Origin: Amycolatopsis sp. WQ 127309
GTDB lineage: Bacteria; Actinomycetota; Actinomycetes; Mycobacteriales; Pseudonocardiaceae
Direction of reading: 5' to 3'
Assembly: GCF_023023025.1 (NCBI RefSeq)
Contig: NZ_CP095481.1
Span: forward strand, 3,038,001 to 3,102,000
DNA length: 64,000 nt
Made by a program: the position numbers and the translations under genes. Position 1 is the stretch's first letter, and every line of letters starts with the position of its first letter. Below the pieces are notes generated by a model that saw only the letters and a program-made list of their open reading frames with translations, ran no database searches and was not told the DNA's origin. Below, one piece after another: positions 33,967 to 40,877 of the stretch.

Positions 33967-34452
33967 TCAGTGAGACGTCGTCCGCGGTGCTTCCGGCGCC
34001 GTCTGGGTCGGGTTCGCGGACGGCGGCGGCAGCGAGACCGACGAGGGCTGCCTCGACTTCCGGGTGGTCGCGGCGACCGGCGGGCTCGACGGCCGCTGCG
34101 TGCTCGGCACCGAGCGGCCCGGCTGGGCCGCCGGCGGCTCGATCGACGTCGCCGGCACCTCCTCCTGGGACGGCATCGGCAGCGGCGACGGGGGAGCGGT
34201 GGTGCCGATCGTGGACAGGCCGGGGTCGGCGGGCTGCACCGGGTCCGGCGGCCCGAGGCGGTGGCCGGCCAGGAAACCGGCCACCGCGAGGATCACCGCC
34301 GTCGCGGTCGAAGTGCCCACGACCGCCAGCCGCTTGCGCCGCTGCCGGATCCGGCCGCCGCGTTCGATCACGTCGGCGGCCTCCAGCCGCATCGGCGGCG
34401 TGTCACCGGTCGCGCCGGTCAGGATCACGCGGACGTCGTCTTCGGGGTCCAC
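33967..34452 (-). CDS. single-span membrane protein of the sigma factor operon (putative anti-sigma/partner)
   Basis: The product has about 161 residues. GTG at 34452 has GGAGG 8 nt upstream; GTG at 34461 overlaps the sigma stop but lacks spacing. A basic cytoplasmic N-terminus (ERGGRIRQRRKRL) is followed by one helix (about 42-62) and a Pro/Ser/Thr-rich extracytoplasmic tail. It is last in a three-gene unit with the ECF sigma factor. By position it could regulate the sigma factor, but no zinc-binding anti-sigma motif is seen. Confidence 0.7.
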   Translation of the reverse strand: MDPEDDVRVILTGATGDTPPMRLEAADVIERGGRIRQRRKRLAVVGTSTATAVILAVAGFLAGHRLGPPDPVQPADPGLSTIGTTAPPSPLPMPSQEEVPATSIEPPAAQPGRSVPSTQRPSSPPVAATTRKSRQPSSVSLPPPSANPTQTAPEAPRTTSH

Positions 34453-34457
34453 GTTCG

Positions 34458-35009
34458 TCACCTCCCCTCCGTGGGTGCGCTGAACGTCAGCGCGGTGTAG
34501 TGCGGGCCGAGCCGGTTGCGCAGGGTGGCCAGGCCCCGGGAGGCCTGGCTCTTCACCGTGCCGGTGCTGCAGCCGAGCGCCTTCGCCGTCTCCTCGACGC
34601 TCAGGTCCTCGAAGTACCGCAGCACCAGCACGGCGCGTTGCTTGGGGGCCAGCACGGCCAAAGCCTGCCGGACCAGCGTGTCCTGCTCGCTCCCGGCTTC
34701 CGCCGGGAGCTCCGGCAGGGTGTCGGTGAGCCGCTCCCGTTTCCACCTGCTGCGCCGGTGCTCGGCGAGGAACGTGCGCAGCACGACCTTGCGGGCGTAG
34801 GCGTCCAGGGTGTCGTGGCGCGACAGCCTCGGCCAGGCGAGGTACAGCTTGATCAGGGCCGCCTGCGTGAGGTCTTCGGCTTGGTGCCAGTCACCGCAGA
34901 GCAGGTACGCCGTGGACCGGAGGCTGTGCGCGCGCTCGCCGAAGTACCGGGCGAACTCGCCGTCCCACGGCGAGCCCGGCCCGGTCGACGGACGGGAGCG
35001 GGTGATCAC
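34458..35009 (-). CDS. ECF RNA polymerase sigma factor, SigE-family (actinobacterial)
   Basis: The product has 183 residues. Region 2 is visible (LRSTAYLLCGDWHQAEDLTQAAL...YARKVVLRTFL) and region 4 (LAPKQRAVLVLRYFEDLSVEETAKALGCSTGTVKSQASRGLA), the pattern of the actinobacterial SigE-type ECF family. It directs RNA polymerase to a small regulon. It lies 5 nt downstream of a secreted-protein gene and 6 nt upstream of a membrane-protein gene, so all three form one operon. Confidence 0.92.
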   Translation of the reverse strand: MITRSRPSTGPGSPWDGEFARYFGERAHSLRSTAYLLCGDWHQAEDLTQAALIKLYLAWPRLSRHDTLDAYARKVVLRTFLAEHRRSRWKRERLTDTLPELPAEAGSEQDTLVRQALAVLAPKQRAVLVLRYFEDLSVEETAKALGCSTGTVKSQASRGLATLRNRLGPHYTALTFSAPTEGR

Positions 35010-35013
35010 CTGA

Positions 35014-35307
35014 CTACCGGGTCACCCCGATGGCCGGCAGGTGCAGATCACCGGTCGGGCCGGCCGGGACGGCGCGGGGGACGCGCGGGGCCTGCTCGGC
35101 GCGCGGGGCCCTCGTCGCCGGGACGGCGCTCGGCGCCGACACGGGCTTGCGGGTGGTGGCCTGCGGCGGGGCCTGGGTGGGCGCCTGCGGCTGGGTCGTC
35201 GCCTGGGGCGGCGCGGTCGGCTGCGACTGGGCCATGGCGACGCCACCGGTCAGGGCGCCACCGGCGAGCACGAGCGCGCCGAGGGACAGGGCGATGCGGA
35301 TACGCAA
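35014..35307 (-). CDS. small secreted Pro/Gln-rich protein
   Basis: The product has 97 residues. A signal peptide (MRIRIALSLGALVLAGG, cleavage after VAMA) precedes a low-complexity Pro/Gln/Thr/Ala-rich mature part with PQA repeats, ending GDLHLPAIGVTR. It is first in the sigma factor operon and may be a cell-surface partner of that regulon. No domain is recognised. Confidence 0.65.
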   Translation of the reverse strand: MRIRIALSLGALVLAGGALTGGVAMAQSQPTAPPQATTQPQAPTQAPPQATTRKPVSAPSAVPATRAPRAEQAPRVPRAVPAGPTGDLHLPAIGVTR

Positions 35308-35423
35308 GACAGCTCCTCATTCTCGCGGACGCGGCTGTCGATCGCCGCGCCTCTGCCCGTAGTCATGCGGCGAGTGCTCGCCGGGGTTGCATCGGATTTC
35401 CCGGGTTTCGCGGAAAGCACGAA

Positions 35424-35456
35424 CGGCCGGGAAGTCCGCACTGGACTTCCCGGCCG
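35424..35456 (-). terminator. terminator after the L,D-transpeptidase gene
   Basis: CGGCCGGGAAGTCC (35424-35437) pairs perfectly with GGACTTCCCGGCCG (35443-35456) around a 5-nt loop, 25 nt beyond the transpeptidase stop on the minus strand. Confidence 0.8.
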
Positions 35457-35480
35457 CCCGGTGTTCCTCGAAGGTCTTTC

Positions 35481-36686
35481 TCAGCCGGCGAGCGCCGACA
35501 GCTTCTGCCAGCTCGCCCAGTCGTAGGTCCAGTCGCTGTAGTCGCCGTCCTTGGCGGTCAGCGTCTGGGTGCTGCCGGTGATCTCGACCGGGTCGCCGGT
35601 GAGCACGCCGTCGTAGTACTCCTTGGCGCGCGCGGGCGACAGGTTCAGGCAGCCGTGCGAGATGTTCTTCTTGCCCTGGGCCCAGACCGACGCGGCCAGG
35701 CCGTGGATGAACTCGCCGTTGTTGGAGATCCGGACCGCCCACGGCACCACGACGTTCTCGTAGTGGTACTTCGGGTTGCTCATCGCGTAGGTGGACTGCT
35801 TGCCCATCACGACGTGCGTGCCGCTGTGGGTGACGCGGCCCGGGTCGGAGTCGAGGCCGTAGCTCACCGGGTAGTCCGCGATCTGCTGGCCGTCCCGGAT
35901 GACCTGCATGGTGTGCTGCGTGGTGTTGCCCTTGACGATCTGCGAGCGCCCGATCGCGAAGCTGGCCGACACGTCCTGCTTGCCGTACACGCCTTCGCCG
36001 ATCTTGACGCCGTAGATCTTGGCGTTGACCTTCACCTGAGTGTTGGGCTTGAAGTACTCCTTCGGCCGCCAGTGCACCGAGGTGTCGCCGTCCAGCCAGG
36101 CCCAGGAGCCCTCGGTCTTCGGGGTCGTCTCGACGGAAAGCGCCTTCTCGACGGAGGCCTTGTCGGTGACGCGGCTCGGGAAGCTCAGGGCGATCGGCAT
36201 CGCGATGCCGTACGTCTGGCCGTCACCGACGTTCAGGCTGGCCTGCGTCTGCCGCTTCGGCTTGACGGTGGTGAACGTGCCGCCGATGGGCACGTTCTTG
36301 CCGTCGGCGCCCGCGGCCTGACCGGACCAGGTGTAGGTCTTGCCGTAGCCGAGCTGCTCGGTGGTGTTCCAGGTCTTCTTGTCCGCCGACGTCTGCCCCT
36401 GGACCTGCTTGCCGTCCGGGTTGGTCAGCGTGACCGACAGGATCGTGCCGCTGTCGACCTTGACGCCGACCGGCTCGCCGGGGGCGACGTCCTGCGCGCC
36501 CGCGGCCGGTGTCACCGCCAGCTTCGCGGGCTGCGCGGCGGGCGCCGGCGCCGGTGTCGGGCCCCCGCCCGACGTCCCGCTCGCCGACACCGTGGGTTCA
36601 CTGCTGCACGCCCCCAGCGCCAGCACGGCGACCAAGCCCAGTACCACAGCCGCGCCCCGGCGCCGCGTGGAAGTCCTCACCGTCAC
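35481..36686 (-). CDS. L,D-transpeptidase lipoprotein (LdtMt2-like, YkuD domain)
   Basis: The product has about 401 residues. GTG at 36686 has AAGGGGA 6 nt upstream. A lipoprotein signal ends in LALGAC. Two Ig-like domains (about 50-255, with GVKVDSGTILSVTLTNPDG and KPNTQVKVNAKIYGVK) precede the YkuD catalytic domain, whose active-site Cys lies in ISHGCLNLSPARAKEYYD. A C-terminal tail with Trp residues (YSDWTYDWASWQKLS) follows, as in mycobacterial LdtMt2. It should make 3-3 crosslinks in peptidoglycan outside the membrane. Confidence 0.93.
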   Translation of the reverse strand: MTVRTSTRRRGAAVVLGLVAVLALGACSSEPTVSASGTSGGGPTPAPAPAAQPAKLAVTPAAGAQDVAPGEPVGVKVDSGTILSVTLTNPDGKQVQGQTSADKKTWNTTEQLGYGKTYTWSGQAAGADGKNVPIGGTFTTVKPKRQTQASLNVGDGQTYGIAMPIALSFPSRVTDKASVEKALSVETTPKTEGSWAWLDGDTSVHWRPKEYFKPNTQVKVNAKIYGVKIGEGVYGKQDVSASFAIGRSQIVKGNTTQHTMQVIRDGQQIADYPVSYGLDSDPGRVTHSGTHVVMGKQSTYAMSNPKYHYENVVVPWAVRISNNGEFIHGLAASVWAQGKKNISHGCLNLSPARAKEYYDGVLTGDPVEITGSTQTLTAKDGDYSDWTYDWASWQKLSALAG

Positions 36687-37102
36687 TGCCAATCCCCTTT
36701 GCCCCTTTGGTGCTTCCCCTCTTACGAGACGCCTCGCGGACCTCGAACGTTGAGCGGTGTTCGAGTGACGAGCGTCACAGTCGCCCGGAGAGGCTTATAC
36801 AGAGGGGGCACGGTCGACTCCGAGCCGTATCCGGTGATCACGGAGCCGATGTGCCGCGCAAGACTAACCGGTGGGTCCGACAGAACCGGGTGCGGAGCCC
36901 TACGACGTTCCGGTGACCTTGGCCCGTGCAGGCGTTTTTCGCCTCGATCACGGGGTTCAACTTTGGCCAGATCCCGGTACTCTGCTCGGAGGCCGTCGTT
37001 TTGCGTGTTCGTGGCTTCACACTCGCGGAACTTCTGACGCGAGCCATGGAGCCGACACGCTCTTGACTCGACTCGTTGGAACCGCCCGGGACGGCCGGGG
37101 TG

Positions 37103-37126
37103 CCGCTTCGGTGGCATTCGAAGCGG
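37103..37126 (+). promoter_or_regulatory. leader hairpin of second csp gene
   Basis: CCGCTTCG (37103-37110) pairs perfectly with CGAAGCGG (37119-37126) across an 8-nt loop, ending 23 nt before the csp start. It may set translation in a temperature-dependent way, like other csp leaders. Confidence 0.4.
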
Positions 37127-37149
37127 ATTGTGCAACGAGGAGAACAGCG

Positions 37150-37353
37150 GTGGCGCAAGGCACTGTGAAGTGGTTCAACGCGGAGAAGGGCTTCGGCTTC
37201 ATCGCGCAGGACGGCGGAGAAGGCGACGTGTTCGTGCACTACTCGGAGATCGAGGGCCGCGGCTTCCGCACCCTCGAGGAGAACCAGCGAGTGGAGTTCG
37301 AGGTCGGCCAGGGCCAGAAGGGCCCGCAGGCCCAGAAGGTCCGCGCGATCTGA
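37150..37353 (+). CDS. cold shock protein (second CspA-like paralogue)
   Basis: The product has 67 residues from GTG 37150 with GAGGAGA upstream; a longer in-frame extension is the leader. It is one cold-shock domain with [20 protein letters not shown] and [12 protein letters not shown], differing from the 19386 copy mainly at RNP1 flanks and the C-terminal KVRAI. It is an RNA chaperone. A strong shared terminator follows. Confidence 0.96.
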   Translation: MAQGTVKWFNAEKGFGFIAQDGGEGDVFVHYSEIEGRGFRTLEENQRVEFEVGQGQKGPQAQKVRAI

Positions 37354-37483
37354 GACCGAGGCTTGTTCCGGTCAGCCCACCGCGCCCCGCACACAGACCC
37401 GCTGGTTCGTGCGCACGCCCTTGCGGCGGGCGACGGCTGAACAAGTCTCGCAGGCCCTTTGCGTCTCTCAAGGCCTGAGTGAA

Positions 37484-37512
37484 GGGCCCCCGGCTTCCGC
37501 CGGGGGCCCTTT
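37484..37512. terminator. bidirectional terminator
   Basis: AAGGGCCCCCGGC pairs with GCCGGGGGCCCTT around TTCC, followed by TTCTC. It lies between the csp gene and the convergent hypothetical gene. Confidence 0.88.
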
Positions 37513-37532
37513 CTCATGAGTCGCGGGGCTGG

Positions 37533-37979
37533 TCAGCGCCGTCCGGCGGCCGGCGCGTCGAACGCGTCGGCGGGGAAGTGGAACTCGTCGGTGAGGTCGG
37601 TGACCTCTTCGGCCCCGACCTGCCGCTGGTCCTGGAGGGAGGCGGCCTGCCCCTCCCAGTTGAGCCGCTCGAGGATCCACTCCTGAGCGAGGGCCTGGGG
37701 CGAGATGCCGCGGGCCTCGGCGACGTCGGTGAGCTGCTTGCTGGCGATGAGGCTCATGCGCAGCTGGAACACCTGCGCCTCACCGAAGCGCTTGCCGGTC
37801 CCGGTGCTCTCATTGTCCGCATCAGGCGCCAGGGCGGCCAGGTAGCTCGTGAGTTCCTTGTCCTCGACAACACCGTCGTCGGCGGTCTTGGCGGCACCGC
37901 GGTGACGCCCGGAGGACACTGCCTTGAGGTTCGTGCGGCTGCCTAAGCGGCCGAGTGAGGGAAGGGGCACGAGCCACAC
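37533..37979 (-). CDS. hypothetical protein with CopG/Arc-like helix-turn-helix segment
   Basis: The product has 148 residues from GTG 37979; GTG 37919 is an alternative, and neither has a good ribosome binding site. A central segment VFQLRMSLIASKQLTDVAEARGISPQALAQEWILERL reads like a short strand followed by two helices, as in ribbon-helix-helix DNA-binding proteins. An acidic C-terminus follows. Its function is unknown; no partner toxin is adjacent. Confidence 0.6.
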   Translation of the reverse strand: MWLVPLPSLGRLGSRTNLKAVSSGRHRGAAKTADDGVVEDKELTSYLAALAPDADNESTGTGKRFGEAQVFQLRMSLIASKQLTDVAEARGISPQALAQEWILERLNWEGQAASLQDQRQVGAEEVTDLTDEFHFPADAFDAPAAGRR

Positions 37980-38035
37980 GATAACGGTTGGGTCTCACCA
38001 CACAAACCACTGTGAGCCACAACACGCCCCTTTCT

Positions 38036-38584
38036 TTACCCGATCAGCCCAACCCCCACCCAAATAGCCCAAAGCAAACTAAACACAAAGCAACCAGTCA
38101 CTAACAGTACGAGTCGATCACCCAAAGAAACAACGCAAAAAGATGGCAACGGTGACCGGGAAACGCTGGAAGTCCGGCGGCCGCACCGTGGGGGGTCCGG
38201 GGGGCTCGGCCCCCCGGGCAATACGCCGAAATGATCGGGGAGCGAAGGGCGAAGCCCGAAGCCCCCGAGAAATGGAGGACCCCCGCGCCAGGGGGAGGAA
38301 CGCGGGGGTCGGAGGGGATCTCCACAGGCGCTGACCGGGGGTGTGTCAGCACCTCGATTGTTGCACGAGTTGCGTGGTTGGGCGAGTGCGCAGCGGGAAA
38401 TTTCCGCGTGGGGTGTCACTTTGCGCTGGGGTGACGTTCGTTCGGGTGGTGTTGTTCTCCGGTCGTGCTGATTGCGCTGCGTTGAGCGGAGCGTGGCCTC
38501 AGGTTCACTCTCCGGGGGGCTGTGTGTGGCGCCCGGCGCTGGTTAGCCTCGCGGCCAAGTTGTTGTGAGCCGTGTGGAGGGGCT
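38036..38584. other. intergenic region with hairpins, no gene seen
   Basis: The reading frames here are low-complexity Pro/Arg runs and look spurious. Two strong hairpins are present: CCGGGGGGC-TCG-GCCCCCCGG at 38197-38217, and GACCCCCGCG (38278-38287) with CGCGGGGGTC (38301-38310). The right part (38340-38580) is AT-richer and probably holds the promoter of the next gene. Confidence 0.5.
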
Positions 38585-38839
38585 ATGAGCGGGTCTGTCG
38601 AAGTGCGGGAGTTCCTCCTTCGGTACGAAGGTGCCGATGGGGGTGGTGCCGCGCTCGCCGGGGGTTTGCCGGCGCAGCGCAGTGGTGCCGCTGATACGCA
38701 GCGGGTGTCGGACGACCAGGTCCGGCGGGCGCGGCTGGCCGTGGCGAACGGTGCGCTGGGGGTCGACGACTGCGTCCAGCTGCTGGAGATGCTCGGCTTG
38801 AACCTGGATGAAGACGGGCAGGCGCCGGTCCAGCGGTGA
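38585..38839 (+). CDS. hypothetical small actinobacterial protein
   Basis: The product has 84 residues with GGAGGGG 4-5 nt before ATG 38585. The C-terminal half is helical: DDQVRRARLAVANGALGVDDCVQLLEMLGL. No transmembrane segment or metal motif is seen. The strong ribosome site and clean end support a real gene; function unknown. Confidence 0.65.
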   Translation: MSGSVEVREFLLRYEGADGGGAALAGGLPAQRSGAADTQRVSDDQVRRARLAVANGALGVDDCVQLLEMLGLNLDEDGQAPVQR

Positions 38840-38949
38840 GGTGGTCGGCGGGTCCGGCGGCCCGGGTGGTCGCCGCCGGGCCTTTCCGGTGATGTTCGTG
38901 CAGGTTGCCGCCCGTTTCGGGCAATGATTCCCAGGTCTTCGCAGGTTCC

Positions 38950-38978
38950 TTGACGCTAGTTTCGTAACAGTGTTACGT
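38950..38978 (+). promoter_or_regulatory. promoter with palindromic operator
   Basis: TTGACG (38950-38955) and TTACGT (38973-38978) are spaced by 17 nt. The perfect palindrome CGTAACA-G-TGTTACG (38963-38977) covers the spacer and -10 region, an arrangement typical of repression by a TetR-type dimer. Confidence 0.6.
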
Positions 38979-39002
38979 TTGCCGCGTCGAAAGGGGCCGG
39001 AC

Positions 39003-39797
39003 ATGCTGGCGATCGAGGAAGCGGCCGGGTTGGCGAACCGGATCCGCCCGGTGGTGCAGGTGCTGGGCGGCAGGTTCATGACGTCGCCGGAGCTGGCGGC
39101 GGTCGAAGCCGAGGTGGGCCTGCTGCCGCGCTCGCTGTACGTGCGAGGCCGCTCGGCGGTGCTCGGCGACGTCCCGCCGAAGGTGGCCGCGGAGCTGTTC
39201 GGCATCTTCCCGCACTGGCTGTTCGACTTCGTCCTGCCGCCGGCGACGGCGGCCCTGGACGCACCCGCCGCGGTCCGCGCCTACGCGGAGTCATCGGCGC
39301 GCTGGTCCCGCGTCAGCCTTTCGGCCGCACCGGAGCCGGGTCGCCTGGCGGAGCTGTTGTTCCGCGTGGTCGACACGGCGGACGCGAGCGGCCTCGCCCT
39401 CTTCGCCGGCTGGAAGAACGCCTCGCGCCCGGAGGGCGACGCGGAGCGGCTGGGCTTCGCCTTGATGGTCTTCCGCGAACTGCGTGGCGGCCTGCACTTC
39501 GCGGCACTGCGGGCGGTGGGCCTGTCGGTGCCGGAAGCGGTGGTGGCCGACCCCGAGGGCGGCCGCGAGCGCCTGCTGCGCACGGCGTGGCCCGCGGAGG
39601 CGGCCGACGAGCTCGTGGCGTCCGCGGCGCGCAAGCCGGACCTGCGTGATCGCTGGCACCGAGCGGAGGCGTTGACCGACGAGCGCGTCGGTGAGCTGCT
39701 GACATCGGCACTGACGGAGCCCGAGCGCGCCGAGTTCGGCCGTCACCTGGCGGAGCTGGCGGAGTTTGCGCAGGTCCCGGCTTTGCCGAGGGGTTAA
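39003..39797 (+). CDS. SCO6745-like conserved actinobacterial protein
   Basis: The product has 264 residues from ATG 39003. It resembles the actinobacterial SCO6745 family, alpha-helical proteins of unknown function. Visible landmarks are GGRFMTSPELAAVEAEVGL, the LPRSLYVRGRSAVLGD block, WKNASRPEGDAERLGFALMV and HFAALRAVGLSVPEAVV. No catalytic motif is obvious. It has its own promoter with a palindromic operator, though no TetR gene is adjacent. It ends 100 nt before the tRNA array. Confidence 0.75.
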   Translation: MLAIEEAAGLANRIRPVVQVLGGRFMTSPELAAVEAEVGLLPRSLYVRGRSAVLGDVPPKVAAELFGIFPHWLFDFVLPPATAALDAPAAVRAYAESSARWSRVSLSAAPEPGRLAELLFRVVDTADASGLALFAGWKNASRPEGDAERLGFALMVFRELRGGLHFAALRAVGLSVPEAVVADPEGGRERLLRTAWPAEAADELVASAARKPDLRDRWHRAEALTDERVGELLTSALTEPERAEFGRHLAELAEFAQVPALPRG

Positions 39798-39898
39798 GGA
39801 ACCCCCGGTGCAAAGGGGTGGTGGCGTGCCCTATGCTTGTAATCGCTCCCGGGGGACAACCTGAGAGCGCGGTCGGTCGGTTAGCCGAAACTGATCGG

Positions 39899-39971
39899 GC
39901 TCCCATCGTCCAGCGGCCTAGGACTCCGCCCTTTCAAGGCGGCAACGCGGGTTCGAATCCCGTTGGGAGTA
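39899..39971 (+). tRNA. tRNA-Glu (anticodon TTC)
   Basis: Acceptor GCTCCCA/TGGGAGT with discriminator A; the anticodon stem CCGCC/GGCGG encloses CTTTCAA with TTC; T-arm GGGTTCGAATCCC. First of three clustered tRNAs. Confidence 0.96.
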
Positions 39972-40008
39972 CGCAGTACAGTAGTAAAGGAACGAAAGCA
40001 GTACGCAA

Positions 40009-40082
40009 GGCCCTGTGGCGCAGTTGGTTAGCGCGTCGCCCTGTCACGGCGAAGGTCGCGGGTTCGAGTCCCGTCAGGGTCG
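40009..40082 (+). tRNA. tRNA-Asp (anticodon GTC)
   Basis: Acceptor GGCCCTG/CAGGGTC with discriminator G; anticodon loop CTGTCAC with GTC; T-arm GGGTTCGAGTCCC. Second of the array. Confidence 0.96.
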
Positions 40083-40113
40083 CAAGATCGTTCGGCTCCA
40101 GGCCGGCGTTCCC

Positions 40114-40187
40114 GGCCAGGTAGCTCAGTTGGTACGAGCGTCCGCCTGAAAAGCGGAAGGTCGCCGGTTCGACCCCGGCCCTGGCCA
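40114..40187 (+). tRNA. tRNA-Phe (anticodon GAA)
   Basis: Acceptor GGCCAGG/CCTGGCC with discriminator A; anticodon loop CTGAAAA with GAA; T-arm CCGGTTCGACCCCGG. Last tRNA before the accessory region and so a natural suspect for the integration target, although no second copy of its 3' end was found. Confidence 0.96.
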
Positions 40188-40203
40188 CCGCTCTGAGCAG
40201 TAG

Positions 40204-40237
40204 AAACAGCCCCCACCGACACTGGTGGGGGCTGTTT
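40204..40237 (+). terminator. terminator of the tRNA array
   Basis: AAACAGCCCCCACC pairs perfectly with GGTGGGGGCTGTTT around GACACT, 16 nt after tRNA-Phe. Confidence 0.9.
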
Positions 40238-40877
40238 CGTTGTTGGCCCGTCTCAGTTTCCGTCTCAGTTCCGGCTTGACTGCCGGGTCCCCCCCGGTGG
40301 GCTCGTACCGTCGGCAAGCCCGGGGTGCACACGGCGTCTTGGTGCTGACCAGCTCCGGCTTCTCCCGTCCACCGCCAAGGCAAGCCTTCGCGCCAATCCT
40401 GACGGATCCGGCTGAGAGCTGAAGTCAACTTGGCCGGATCGATGACAACCGGTGGACCCGGGCCGACCTCGGACCCGTGACCAACGAGAGCCAAGAGGCA
40501 GTTGAGCATTGAGGGTCGCGAACACAAGCATCGGCAGTCGATCATGACAACGTACGCGAGCCATGCCAGCGGAGCGGCCATGCTTCGGTTGACTCTCTAG
40601 CGCACAGTATGAAGGTGAGGTTGCCGGTCGTAGATCTTCCGCGAGCAAGATGGGAATATGCCTGAGGCAGGCCTAATTTCGGTGGAATTTGCCATGGACT
40701 GGCCCACTGTCAGGCTTGATAGCGAGGGATTACGCACCAGGCACCATGATCACCGGACCTCGTGGTGAGAAAGTGCCAACGCCGTGCCTAATTTGGCCGG
40801 AAAGTGCCTACGACTGGCCAGACTTCACCTGAACGGGTCACCTGCGGTCGCCGATCACGGGGCACAATCGTGTACTG
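40238..40877. other. intergenic region before the KAP gene, no gene seen
   Basis: No convincing reading frame is present. Composition shifts to lower GC after about 40400. An imperfect direct repeat of about 37 nt begins GCCTAATTT at 40671 and 40786, each ending near GACTGGCC; it may mark promoter or operator sites for the KAP gene. Confidence 0.4.

Noticed and set aside
38036..38419. 127-residue minus-strand frame with a hydrophobic end
   Set aside because: Its body is hairpin-derived low-complexity sequence and no ribosome site or conserved block is seen.
40114..40187. tRNA-Phe as proven attB
   Set aside because: No second copy of its 3' end was seen to the right within the window; it remains only a suspect.
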